Assembly (NCBI RefSeq): GCF_014529535.1
Contig: NW_023503307.1
Span: 4,960,599-5,024,598, forward strand
DNA from: Bradysia coprophila
Taxonomy: Eukaryota; Arthropoda; Insecta; Diptera; Sciaridae
DNA length: 64,000 nt
Direction of reading: 5' to 3'
Part shown: positions 39,220-49,849 of the stretch, in pieces
Position numbering within the stretch: the first letter of the stretch is position 1
Layout: each line of letters opens with the position of its first letter
Program-made: the position numbers and the translations under genes
Notes under the pieces: model-generated
The model's database searches: none
Told to the model about the DNA's origin: nothing
The model's input: the letters and a program-made list of their open reading frames with translations, nothing else

Positions 39220-39495
39220 TTAAGGTATTTGTGTAAATAAATAAATAAAGAAATATAAACAATCTGCAACCTTTTCTACGAATAGGATTTCCAGAACTCG
39301 TTCATCTACTGCCACTAGGTAATCTTGTAGAAGTTTATTTCGACGATCCGCCTTAGACAACTCTGTTTTTAACTTGATTACTTCCGACAGTGCGTCATTA
39401 TATTTCGTGGTAAGCTCATCCAAATTTATAACGACAACGTTTGCCCCACCTTGATAAATTGGGGTCGTCAGCCAATAAAAATGGTTCAAACACAA
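39220..39495 (-). CDS. Unassigned coiled-coil frame
   Basis: A minus-strand open frame that reads like real coding sequence over VVINLDELTTKYNDALSEVI, KLKTELSKADRRNKLLQDYL and VDERVLEILFVEKV, with heptad-like spacing of Leu, Ile and Val. It lies directly downstream of the 137-residue gene on the same strand. It could be an alternative exon of that gene, a second cistron or a fragment. Start and splicing are unresolved. Confidence 0.35.
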   Translation of the reverse strand: MCLNHFYWLTTPIYQGGANVVVINLDELTTKYNDALSEVIKLKTELSKADRRNKLLQDYLVAVDERVLEILFVEKVADCLYFFIYLFTQIP

Positions 39496-39504
39496 ACGAG
39501 TTTT

Positions 39505-39687
39505 TTAAGGCAGCTTTGCTGCCTTCAGCTCGGTCTCCCACTGTGCTTCGATCATTCTGTTTGCATATTTTACTGTGGATGGATATCGTCTATGTATTGT
39601 ACTAATCATGAATCGTATCTCATTATCAATCCTATCTCATCGTAGCACGTATGCCATCGTAGCACATATCCCATGATAGATTATATC

Positions 39688-39720
<33 letters not shown>

Positions 39721-40267
39721 GCCGCATCGAAAATAGAAATAGGCTAGTTCGTTTAGATTAGTTTCGAGTGGTCGGACGATGGCTTTTTCTTACAATTCTC
39801 TAATGGGACATGTTCCCATTCTGCATTTACCTTCTCCACCTTCAGATTTTTTTCCTCTGACTTGGCATCTCTGGACAACCACACTAGGTTTCCCCTTACT
39901 CTGGGTCTAAAAAAAACTTACAAACGTCTTCTTGTTGCGTGGGTGTCAAATTTTGCAGACTCTTTTTAGCGTCGCTTCGTGTTTTCTCAATGTCTTTCAC
40001 CATATCGTTGAAAATAGCATCGAGCTTAGCCTCATTTATCTTCCGTGCACTTTCAGAGCTGTCTTCTTCGAAAGTTACCCTTCCCTTTGCTTCATGCATT
40101 AAGTTGGTAAATTTTCGACGCAAATCCTCTATAAATGTCGGCTGCTGAGGTCTCTGTGACCCTAATACTCTTGCTTCATCGGTCAGCCGAAGTCGAAGAG
40201 TTGGGTAACTACTACTACTAAATTCCAAATCGTCAAGTGTGGTGAAAACCAATCTCGATGATGCCAT
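39505..40267 (-). CDS. Unassigned 137-residue helical protein
   Basis: Exons 40267-39922 and 39572-39505 (minus strand) join in frame to 137 residues. The start MASSRLVFTTLDDLEF is preceded at once by an acceptor (TTCAG|GCTTACAATGG), which suggests a 5' UTR intron. The middle is helical and charged (FIEDLRRKFTNLMHEAKGRV, INEAKLDAIFNDMVKDIEK) and the end reads LTPTQQEDV-LKYANRMIEA QWETELKAAKLP. The first donor is GTAAGT and the acceptor CCACAG. I do not recognise the family. The intron contains another stop-free frame (RGNLVWLSRDAKSEEKNLKV) and the ATC microsatellite. Confidence 0.55.
39686..39720. repeat. (ATC)n microsatellite
   Basis: About ten copies of ATC in a row, followed by AGC, inside the intron of the unassigned minus-strand gene. 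Confidence 0.9.
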
Positions 40268-40667
40268 TGTAAGCCTGAATGTTTTTATTCAATAATCAAC
40301 AAATTTTGTTGCTTCGACACAAGATTACATATTTTCGTGGAAAAGTGCTTGAATAAATTACAAGATTACCTTGGTCACTTATGAAAGTGATGACAAAATA
40401 CTCAACAAAAACTTTCGCTATGCAATCACTTTTGAGTAAATTGGAAGATAAGGGTCTATTTCAGTTTACACTTCAAATTTAGAAATCAGTGAAAGAAAAA
40501 TTTACCTCCGATTCAAATTCAATTTTACAAAAAAATTTCGCTTTAATATCACGACGGGCACCAGTTCACTCGCTTATCGACACCCAAATAAATTGAAATC
40601 AAATTATCTATTGTTTATGACCATTTGGATCACCCACTCTCTTCTTACGCGCTCGATAACTCATACA

Positions 40668-40705
40668 GATGTTTGACCGAGTAGCTCAGTTGATAACGTT
40701 ACTTT
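40668..40705 (+). ncRNA. tRNA-like A-box fragment (SINE remnant?)
   Basis: GACCGAGTAGCTCAGTTGAT resembles the 5' end and A box of a tRNA (TRGCNNAGYNGG). No B box follows because a hairpin element begins within about 10 bp. A tRNA-derived SINE cut by an insertion is one explanation. A reverse-strand B-box-like GGGTTCGATTTCTGG at about 43188-43205 may be another SINE piece. Confidence 0.35.
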
Positions 40706-40711
40706 GTACAC

Positions 40712-40874
40712 TGACAAAAAAGTTTCGAAAAACTCAGCTGTTGTAGGTAACTTTGTCTTCACAGTTGTAGAGTAGCACCCCATACAAAAAATACAGCTGC
40801 GGCAGATAATGTAGATTACCTGGAGACAAAGTTACCTGCTACAGGTGAGTTTTTCGATTTCTTTTGTCGTTGTC
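40712..40874. mobile_element. MITE with about 45-bp TIRs
   Basis: The left end GACAAAAAAGTTTCGAAAAA CTCAGCTGTTGTAGGTAACT TTGTCT and the right end read on the reverse strand, GACAAAAGAAATCGAAAAAC TCACCTGTAGCAGGTAACTT TGTCT, match with few changes. The 160-bp element has no coding capacity. Confidence 0.65.
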
Positions 40875-41721
40875 GTTCTTTACCCGTCGCATAGTCGCGA
40901 CTAAAAAGTCTATGGATTTACATACGATTTTTTTTCTTTACAAATTTACCTTTATTTAACTTTGCGATTAAGTGTCATATTGCCAAAACTTCAGGCGATT
41001 GAGGAACAAGCGTTCTCCGATTCCTCGGCTTATCCTCGGATCAGTCTTCCCCCAAAATGTACTATTTCCTTCGTTTGTCCCCTTGGTAAGTAATGTACAA
41101 GTCCAGGGCCTTGGGCCGAGGTCGGTAAACACACAAGAAGCCATTTCTATTGTGTGTCTCATTGACAAATAAGGTATTTTACACAAAAACGTACAGCAAA
41201 TTTTCGGTGCTGTCAAGTAAAATCAACTTTACCTCACGTTTTTGAATAAAACTGTACATTACGTGTTGGTTTGGGAATTTGTGCTTTGACACGTCTAGCG
41301 CTTGCAGCAAGGAACGTTGACTAGGAACGCAACCACAAGAGCCAAAGAACATCCTCCGAACCAATATGTACATACTTGGGAAATTAAGTGAGTCATTATT
41401 GCACGAATTTGAATGTGTGCTTGAATATATATCAGAGCGTGAATGTTGATGAAACAAGTGAAAGGAATTGGAACGAGTGTTATGATTTTCACACGAGGAT
41501 CTATACTCACTTACATTACTTACTTATTTGGCCAAGATTGAAATCACAAAAAAAACTGGTCTAAGTCAACTAAGCAGTTCAAATTACGAAAATATTAAGT
41601 TTTAACTGTAGTGGATTAGACGAATGTTGACAAAATTCAATGAACCTAACCATCACAGTTAGTATGAAAGTAATAGTAGTAGTAGTAAAGTTAGTATGTT
41701 AAGGTAATAGTGTATTTTAAC

Positions 41722-41802
41722 ATACCCCAATACACACAAGATGTGTGTGCACGCGCGGGCGAAGCCCAAGCGAAAACACACATCGAGTGTGTATTGGGGT
41801 AT
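41722..41802. repeat. Hairpin element with GATGTGT/ACACATC arms
   Basis: ATACCCCAATACACAC at the left and its exact reverse complement at the right enclose AAGATGTGTGT and ACACACATCGA around a GC-rich loop (CACGCGCGGGCGAAGCCCAAGC). The stem pairs over about 27 bp with a consistent mismatch just outside GATGTGT, as in the other family members. Confidence 0.75.
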
Positions 41803-41826
41803 TTTGAAAGATATTTTTCTGTAATA

Positions 41827-41930
41827 GTGAGAGTGTGTTGGTGCATTCCTTCCCAACCGTTACTTTCCTTCTCGACCGTTTACTTTCCCTACCGACCGAT
41901 TCATATCATAGCTCACCAATACACTCTCAC
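41827..41930. repeat. Second small inverted repeat
   Basis: GTGAGAGTGTGTTGGTG at 41827-41843 pairs with CACCAATACACTCTCAC at 41914-41930 with one mismatch. The pyrimidine-rich interior repeats CCGTTTACTTTCC-like phrases. It abuts the hairpin at 41722-41802. Confidence 0.6.
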
Positions 41931-42129
41931 GTATACAGAAAAGTACTTTAAATTACTAGTGAAGTAATGAGGCTTTTCCTTCACGAGTGAGAGCACCGTT
42001 ACTTCACTCATAAAATAGCATACTATCAGTAAAGTAATAATATATCCCGTATGACGATGATTAAAATTACTTCGAACTTCGGATACGGTTTAGATACGAG
42101 ATATCTCATTACTTCAGTGATACGATCAC

Positions 42130-42687
42130 TAAGGCTCGGAACGGGTTCGGGTTGACCTGATCAGTTCAGGTTATGACCCGAACCGGTCTTAGACCCGAAC
42201 CGGAACTAAGACTTCGGGTTCAACCCGAACTTGTCCCGAACCAGAATTTTCGATTTCGGGTTCAAACCGAACCCGACCCGAACCCGAAGTTATTCAACCC
42301 GTACTTGACCCGAACCCGAATTTCCATTTCGGGTTTGACCCGAACCTGATCTGAACCCGAAATTTTCAAATAGATCAGGTCCGGTTCGGGTGACCCGAAA
42401 ATTTTACACTAAAAAATGCCAAAAATTTCGGGTTAACCCGAACCGGACCTGATTTATTTGAAGATCTCGGGTTCAGGTCAGGTTCGGGTCAAATCCGAAA
42501 TGGAAATTCGGGTTCGGGTCAAGTACGGGTTGAATAACTTCGGGTTCGGGTCGGGTTCGGTTGGAACCCGAAATCAAAAATTTAGGTTCGGGTCAAGTTC
42601 GGGTTGAACCCGAAGTCTTAGTTCCGGTTCGGGTCAAGATCAGGTTCGGGTTCCGGTCTGACCGAACCCGACCCGTTCCGAGCCATA
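42130..42687. mobile_element. Palindromic hAT-type fold-back element
   Basis: The ends TAAGGCTCGGAACGGG and, on the reverse strand, TATGGCTCGGAACGGG are flanked by identical 8-bp ACGATCAC (42122-42129 and 42688-42695), the target-site size of the hAT superfamily. Almost the whole 558 bp folds on itself: arms of roughly 265 bp made of many variants of TTCGGGT/ACCCGAA surround a small AT-rich loop near 42400-42425. Local GC is much higher than the surroundings. There is no transposase, so it is non-autonomous. The perfect duplication suggests a rather recent insertion. Confidence 0.85.
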
Positions 42688-42699
42688 ACGATCACATTT

Positions 42700-43300
42700 A
42701 GAACGGTGATGTAAAGTGTTTATTGCCTAAGTAGGTTCATACCTAGGAAGCACAACTTATCGGCAGCTGATGTGATAAAATCATGTCAAAAATGGTTGCC
42801 AATCTGAAGAAGAAGAATGAAAATATTTTGTAGTTTTATTTTAAAAACAAAATTTTACCTCTCTGCTTTACTATAAACCTATATTCGTAGCAAGCAATTG
42901 AGTTTCTGTTCATTTTGTGAAGTCAAAAAGAAATGAGGTTTTCCACCTACTACGAAGTAGGAGGAAAGCAACATTTTCAAGACCAATGATCGCTCGGTTT
43001 AGGACAATTTCGAACTGAACATGTAATTTTGATTTAGTTTTTTCGCAATTCCGGTCCATAATCATCACCTTTCCATGCATCCATTTAATGTCGTTTTGAA
43101 GGTATTTATTCACTGTATTTCTGGACACAGTGCGATATTAACTTTTTTTCGCACGCAGTGCGATATCAACTTTTTTTCTAGCATTGACCAGAAATCGAAC
43201 CCCCGACACCAAAAGGTCTTAGAGGCAGTTCCATAATCATTCATTTTCTTTAGCGAATATTCAGTTTCACATACAGCACAAATATCAGTACTTCCATCGG
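42700..43300. other. Non-coding, possible SINE piece
   Basis: No gene. Two copies of a phrase close to GCACTGCGTGCGAAAAAAAG sit at about 43125-43175 next to a reverse-strand B-box-like GGGTTCGATTTCTGG, which hints at a decayed tRNA-derived SINE. Confidence 0.35.
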
Positions 43301-43302
43301 TT

Positions 43303-43721
43303 TCATTTCTGTTGTCTTGAACTGATTTTAAGCTTTCGTAAGTTAATGTACACCATGCATTTTTGGCAGTAGAAATGGATTAATGGAGTCCGCTGATTGG
43401 GATCAAAGACCTTCTTAAATAGGTATTTTGTTCTCGAAAAATTGGAATCCAGTATATTGTGAAATAGTTTTAAAAGATCTTCGAGGGCGACCCATTCAGA
43501 TGGTGTTGATGGAAATATGCAAGAATCATAATTATAGCATCTGCCGTATTGCATTGCAGTTTCGGATGGATCAGCTGATCAGAAATAGCATGAAAAATGG
43601 CATCAGTCTCATCATTCAATACTTCAACTTCAATATTGTCCGCATTCATAAGTTCAACATTTTCTGTTCCTCCATCTACAAACGCAGCCCCATTCGTTGT
43701 ATCTTCAAAATGATAAGTCAC
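43303..43721 (-). pseudogene. Transposon-like protein remnant
   Basis: Two overlapping minus-strand frames continue one another: the first carries an acidic start (FEDTTNGAAFVDGGTENVEL) and NTADAIIMILAYFHQHHL, the second VALEDLLKLFHNILDSNFSR, YLFKKVF and IHFYCQKCMVYI. Their order (helical segment, then a YC..C zinc-ribbon-like motif) resembles the N-terminal part of long uncharacterised transposon-like proteins common in arthropods. The reading shifts frame around 43497, and no transposase catalytic part follows, so it is a fragment. Family assignment is tentative. Confidence 0.45.
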
Positions 43722-43739
43722 AAATTAAATATCGATTGA

Positions 43740-44960
43740 TCGTTGAAAACTTCCTTTTTTATCCTGGATTTGCAGAATTGTTACTATTCATGGATCAATA
43801 TATCGACGTTGCATTCTGAAGCTGGTCTTGGTGGTTTCTCTTTTTATTTTCTAATAAAATAAAATTTCCAAGTTCACGGTTCATTTCATTAAAATTTATT
43901 ATATTAAAACCTTCGCCATATATTTTGTGAGAGGACTATCATCATCTGGCTCTAAATATCGTTTGTACATGTTTAAAGATTTTTTGTGACAAGATTCGAG
44001 TGTTCGTTAAGACGATTATTTCATGACTGTTCCATGTTAGAACTTATTTCACGTACTTATTTCATTTTAAGATTCTCAAATATCCTTAGTAAATATTTGC
44101 ATCCACCTCATTGTTAAGTAGAATGTTTTGCATTCTCAACAGCATTATTAGGAATAGGAATATTTCAAAAAAGGTTCAAGGATCACAGATCTTCAACAAC
44201 AATGTTCGAACATAAGATCTACACTAGTTCGTGAAGAAGAAACAGGTCATCGTGTTGATTCTTTCTTTCGCGACACAATAAAGACACATTCATTTACGAT
44301 GTCTTGATATACTGTTTAGTTGAGCCTGAGGTAAGCGCAATGCATGATGTTCTTATTATGCTTACGTTTCTTGAATAGGGTCTATTGCTTCGATGAAAAA
44401 CCTACATTTGTGCGTTTTGTACTATGGAAATTTCTCAGAGCTGGTTTAAACTACAGGAAACGAATCTATTTCTTATTAAAACCTTTTGAGGTCGTTGTTG
44501 TCGTCTTACATCGGTACTGAATCTTTTACTTAATTAGTTTTCGTAAATATTTTACTATATCCATTTATTCATCAATGTTTTTGTCGTATAGCCGTCGGAA
44601 TGGTCTCGCTTACAAAAGTTTCAAGAGATCGGACGGATAATTTCCATTAGTCAGTAGCAGTCTAATCGAATCAAACTAATGATCAAAATCTGCAGCAACC
44701 TTGAAGAATATCCGACGAGATCAATGTGTTAATACTACTGCGCAATGATATTAGCAACTGCTGGAGAACGATTCGATAATCAAGGCCAGGGCTTATTTTA
44801 AGGCAAATATCTAAAAAAAACTTTCCCAAAATTATCACAAAAATTATTCCAAAAAAATTCCCTGCAGTGCCGATGGCCACGGATCAGTATACAAAAAAAA
44901 TCAATTTGAATTTTTGAATTTTATTTTACATACTACTTTCCATGGTTGAACGTTACTCCT
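43740..44960. other. Non-coding spacer with a transposon end
   Basis: No gene is supported; a 65-codon frame at 44683-44880 is not convincing. CAGGGCTTATTTTAAGGCAA AT at 44786 resembles the hAT-like terminus CAGGGCCTATTTTAGGGAAA T at 62071. A reverse-strand AATAAA at about 44920 fits mRpL15 polyadenylation. Confidence 0.45.
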
Positions 44961-44962
44961 AA

Positions 44963-46019
44963 CTATGCAGTAACGGGTCTAATGATTGCTTTGTCACGAA
45001 GACTCACTACCCATCCAGGATTCAACCCATAAAATAGTTGTCTCGGATCTTTAGCTTGTGAAAGCATCTCGTAGTCTGGATCGTCTTCGATTTTCGGCAG
45101 CTCGTAGCCATACTTTTGTGCCAAGACCTGTTCCGGTCATAAGGGAAAATTAAAAATTTCAATTCCGTGTTCCAAGCATCATAAGAGTTCTTACCATCCT
45201 CTCATAACTGATTGCCTCTGGATCAGCCAAATAGCCTCGATTCTTCGGATCGGTATATTGGTCGACAGCATCTGCAGGTGGCAACATTCGTCTCGGTATA
45301 GGAACACCTTTTTCGAACCATTTGGTCGGATTTTTTGCGACATTCAAACTGTGCTGATCATAATAAGCCGTTCGAATTACGCCACCGTTCCGTTCAATGG
45401 TGGCAATAACCAATTCACTTGCATGTTGGACTTCAATGTTAATTTTAGCGTTAAATTTGTTCGCTCCTTCTTCTGTCAATTGGACACCGAATTGATAGCG
45501 CTCCGGTCGAATATGGTACAGGCCGGTGTTGCAGAATGCCGTAAGATCTATGGGTTGCTTCTTGTCGATACGGTCAGTATCCAAAAATAATTGCAGCCGT
45601 TCCAAACTGATCGGTGGATACTCACGTCGAAGACTGAAAAAGTTAGTGTAATTTAACCATAAGCCGGTGCAGTGAAGAACGACAAGCAAAAACTCACTGG
45701 TGTCCACGGTAGTATGGTTCATACGGAAATCTAAGATAGAATGGTGTGTTGCCGGTTTCGTATCCCAGACGCAAGTGATTTTGGTGATCTTTTATACCGG
45801 CACCGTGTGTTTCGCCTCCATGCTGTCCGCGGCGTCGTGTTCCCTAAAAGAACGAAATATTGTCGTTGTAAATTGAAACGGAATTGTGGGCTGGACGAGC
45901 CTCAAAACACTTACGTTCCGTTTTGAATTGGGATTGTCACGAATATTTCCAATCTGTACACGGGGCAATGTTCGTAATAATTTTAGGGCTTTATCGACGG
46001 AGTGATGTGTAGAACTCAT
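44963..46019 (-). CDS. Mitochondrial ribosomal protein L15 (mRpL15, uL15m)
   Basis: Four minus-strand exons, 46019-45915, 45843-45698, 45633-45195 and 45127-44963, encode 284 residues, the expected size. Landmarks in order: LRTLPRVQIGNIRDNPNSKR, GTRRRGQHGGETHGAGIKDH (the Gly/Arg-rich uL15 segment that threads into 23S-type rRNA), LRLGYETGNTPFYLRFP, GVQLTEEGANKFNAKINIEV, IPRRMLPPADAVDQYTDPKN RGYLADP and a C-terminal DPRQLFYGLNPGWVVSLRD. It is a structural protein of the mitochondrial large subunit. All introns are standard. It is head to head with CHCHD7, 660 bp apart. Confidence 0.96.
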
Positions 46020-46679
46020 AGTCGATGAAAGTCGTAAACCGGTATTAAATGAACTTTTTGCTGGGCTAAATTTTCTTTGAAAACCTTTTTCACAACCTAA
46101 AAAACGCGAACATTAGAATGCTCACAATCGGTATTATGGACGGGAAAGTGTCATGTTGGTACAGTGTTGCCGGTCGTCTGAGTTACATCTAATTATTTCT
46201 TTTGATTACGATAAATTTCGTATATCCATGAAACCAGTCTCGTACTGGCCGTACTGGGAATTCGGGCGATTCCCAAAGGAACCTTTCGACTTTTGTATTA
46301 AAATCGTCATTTTATGGGCTTTTTACAAACGAGTTGCATTTGGTCCCGCAAGGGCTTTTTCGAGCCAGTCCGGCACTGAACGAATCTGAAGACAAGGTAT
46401 GTACAATTGAAAAGATCATCTTATTTACGTCGACATACTGACCAAGAACAATGATTTATTAACATAACGTCCTAAGAAGATAGTCGTTTTTTGCCTTCGC
46501 TCTTTGCTAACATATTTGACAACACTGCCTTATACGTCAAAACATAACCTCCATTTTCGTAGATATTGACATTAGAACATTGTCGTAAGAGTGTTGTGTA
46601 CATTTTTTTCGCAAGAGAACTGATTATTTTTCAATCAAATTTCTCGGTTGAATGAGTGTGATTTACCAACTTGATAAAT
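46020..46679. other. Divergent promoter region of mRpL15 and CHCHD7
   Basis: The 660 bp between the two start codons must hold both transcription starts. I see no TCAGT initiator with DPE and no TATA box in good position. A 78-codon plus-strand frame (46153-46389) is considered chance. Confidence 0.45.
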
Positions 46680-47364
46680 ATGTCAAAAAACGCGGATGCC
46701 GAGAAAAATAATCCATGTCTTAAGGTCAATGAAATGTTTTTCAATTTTATTCGTTTTTGTGTTATCCTATTTATAACCATAAGCACTTTTACTGGTCCGT
46801 CCGGATAATGTACATTCCAATGCACTCAACGTATTGTTAGGTGTTAACTGAGTGTAGGTTTTAGGGCAATGTTGTTAAACGTTTGGTGCCCTTAAACCTC
46901 ACTCAAAATAATCACGCTTAATTAAATACTGTATATGGACATGAACAAAAATAAAAGTTTGTTTTGTTGCAGGAAAATTTGTTATTTCGAGGGGATAAAT
47001 TCCTTGGCTGTTCTTAAACAAATTTTCTTGATGAAATACGTAAAAAAATTAAATTTGTACAACTCTCCCTCATTCTGTCTTACAGGAACAGAACATGACT
47101 TACCAATGCTTGAATAAAAACAACTATGACAGGGAAGTGTGTGAGCCCTATTTCGTAAATTACAATAACTGCAAAGACTTTTGGGTAATAAGAAATTTCT
47201 CGCAAGTTGAAAATCTTTAACGATCTCACTTGTTTCACTTTAATTGCATTCAGGGAAGTGTATCGTTAGCACGACGTCGTAAAGGAATCACACCGCATCT
47301 GCCAGATGTAGAAGACAGGCCGAAAATCAAAGAAGAATACATGAAAACAAGGCCGGATAGGTAA
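46680..47364 (+). CDS. CHCHD7, twin CX9C mitochondrial protein
   Basis: Exons 46680-46724, 47086-47184 and 47254-47364 encode 84 residues, matching the family's length. The sequence starts MSKNADAEKNNPCLK, and the CHCH fold is complete: C-LKEQNMTYQ-C and C-EPYFVNYNN-C are both exact CX9C pairs that form disulfides after Mia40-dependent import. The C-terminal tail is basic (LARRRKGITPHLPDVEDRPK). It is expected in the intermembrane space; its role in vertebrates is poorly defined. The first donor, AAG|GTCAAT, is unusual but the join restores the conserved NPCLKEQ. An AATAAA stands about 45 bp after the stop. Confidence 0.93.
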
Positions 47365-47419
47365 CGTTGTGTTAAGTTGGTGTGTTAGAAATCATAATTC
47401 GATGTAAATAAATAAAAAA

Positions 47420-49300
47420 AAGTTGGAATTCATTAATGATTGTTTATTGTTTCTGTACGGTTGCGTTTATCAACACGCAAGTGAGTATGGGTAACGGTAG
47501 GCTGCGGCAAAAAGCTAACACAAATTAATTGGTACTGTTCAATCAAACGGCATAGTTACTTACAGAAAAGTGTGTTCAGTTGCAATATTGCTTCGAATTC
47601 GAATAAGAGAAATTACTCGTCGACATGAGAAACCAAATATTGTTCAGTTATGAAGAAGTTTTCTAAAATGAAGTAAAAATCAAGCGACATTCTGGAAATG
47701 ACTTTCTGTCTCCACGAACGAAAAATTGTACTTACAAAAAAGGAAGGTTTGAGATTGAAATTTCGTTGCTTTTTAGTACAGTGCCCACGGTATTTTTAGT
47801 CTCACGGCTCACATAAGAAACTTTGTTATCCACACTTGCCTATTAAACCAGTGTTACAGTATTTTGAGTTCTTCATAAGGCGACGGTAATTTTGCTGACA
47901 AGAGTACCACTAGTACATACCTCGGCCTCGATCTCGACCGTCACATATCGTTTACAATTCAAAATGAAATTTTTGTTGAATGCCCTGTCGTGTCATACGT
48001 CATACAAGTTAGACATTCGAAAATTTCAATATCCCGGGTGAAAATAGAATCCTCGATTAACGAAAATAAGCATCCTCACTACTCAAATTCTGTTTCCTGT
48101 AGATGAGTGATTCATGAGTGACTCATTTCAAAACTTTGAGGATTTCTTTTTATTATTAATCAAGTTTCAAACTGTGCTCGTATGAGAGACTTAAAATGTT
48201 ATGGAGCGCATGTTTATACTGAAATAAACAATTAAAGCACAAATTACACAGAGTCTCGGTTGACTCGTCCCGAAGAGAATAAGAAAGTAGTATAAGAAAT
48301 AATGTACTCTTTACGTTATAAAATAACAACCAATGTATTATGGAACTAGATATAACAGTCACATATTCACATTTCATTTCTCCAGTTTGTTTTGGGACTC
48401 GACAGGTCCATTATCAGTCCAAAAATCATAATTCTTAGTGGTGTTCTCCTTCTGCTGACTGGCTTCCATATAATCTCATAACTGTAACGACAATATACCG
48501 GAATGGAAGTCAGCACTTTGATTCCATTATTTTGTTATCAATCGTGTTTTAAAACCACTTTTCAATCGATGATTTGGCAATTCGCCAAAGAAGTAGTTTT
48601 GTTTTACTTACCGTGATCAATTGTTAAATACTTTGTAATGAATGCACAGTTCAATTTTGGTTAAACATACAAACAGATCAGCAAATTTGTCAGGAAAATG
48701 AACAGAAAGAATAGGAAACTGATCAGCAAATAACGCAATGTTGTGTCCATTTGAGTAGCTGGCGAGTCTAACAACTTTTCTCTTTCGATTAGAAAACTGA
48801 ACAATTACAACAGCACACACAGCAGATAATATTTCTGATCACCACATAGTACTAAAAATAGATTTTAGTGATTTTATTAGATTAAATCTTTTTTTATGAT
48901 TTCGGCTGTGATCAAATGATCGATTTTACATACTACTACTACTACTATTTAAATTTTGTCTGTTAACCTGTCGCAGACGGCAAGCATATCAACAGTTTAC
49001 TATTCAAATTATTACTTCATTTGATCGAAGATTTTCATAGATTGATTTCAGAAATCTTTTACTTCATTTGTTTTTAATAAGCTATTTACTATATTAGTCA
49101 GACGTTGTCGTTTATTATTGCTGTCTTTGTCGATCGCCCAAAACCACTTACAGTTGAGGTGTGACGCAAGTCCACTTACAAAAGAACTGATATCGGTGTA
49201 GTTGACGCTTACAGATTCGACACGCAAAAAGATATGCGTCACAAATGGCAGCTGATGAGGAAAGCATTTCGTCAACAAGTAGCAGCGCTTTTTAGGGAAA
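47420..49300. other. Intergenic stretch with a TTAA-type repeat end
   Basis: No gene. TTAACCTGTCGCAGACGGCA AGCATATC at 48963 matches the left end of the TTAA-flanked MITE family, and shares its inner ATTACTTCATTTG; the right end is not clear. A short (ACT)n run lies at about 48930-48947. Confidence 0.5.
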
Positions 49301-49305
49301 CCATG

Positions 49306-49725
49306 AAACACGTATCGACTAGAATCTAAAACTCTATAACTTTGTCTTTTAAATGAACTTTCTATCTACCATATTTTTCGAGTTATGGCTGACATAGCTC
49401 GCACTTAAAACGCTCATAGCTCCCAAATGATCGATTCTTGGAGAAAACCATCAAAAACGTGTCGACTACAATGTGAAACTCTATAACTTTGTCTTTTACA
49501 CGAGGTTTCTTTTTCCGGCTGACATAGCTCGCACTTAAAATGCTCATAGCTCCCAAATGGTAAATTTTTGTTGAAAACACTGAAACACGTGTCGACAGAA
49601 ATTTGAAACTATATAAATTTGTCTTTTATACGAGGTTTCTATCTGCCATATTTTCTGAGTTATGGGTCCTATAGTTCAATAGCTTAAAACGTTCATAGCT
49701 CCGAAATTATAAGCTTTTATGAAAA
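49306..49725. repeat. Tandem repeat, three units of about 130-148 bp
   Basis: Three successive units begin at ACACGTATCGAC (49308), ACGTGTCGAC (49457) and ACACGTGTCGAC (49586). Each contains ACTCTATAACTTTGTCTTTT or a close variant, and ends with CGCACTTAAAACGCTCATAG or a variant followed by CTCCCAAATG-like text. Divergence between units is moderate. Confidence 0.75.
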
Positions 49726-49849
49726 TTCCTTCAAATTAGTTTCTTAGAATTACGTCCTTGACATACACTGAAAATTTCAGCCAAATCCACCGGTAAATTC
49801 AAAAGTTTCGTTGTAACAAAGTGACAAAAGGACAAAGGTTGGTAAAATC

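Noticed and set aside
42130-42687. Telomere-like or satellite array, or CRISPR-like repeats
   Set aside because: The repeats are variable, arranged as two mirrored arms, and bounded by an 8-bp duplication, which fits a transposon.
49306-49725. CRISPR array
   Set aside because: Units are long and wholly repeated, with no constant repeat and unique spacer pattern, and the genome is eukaryotic.
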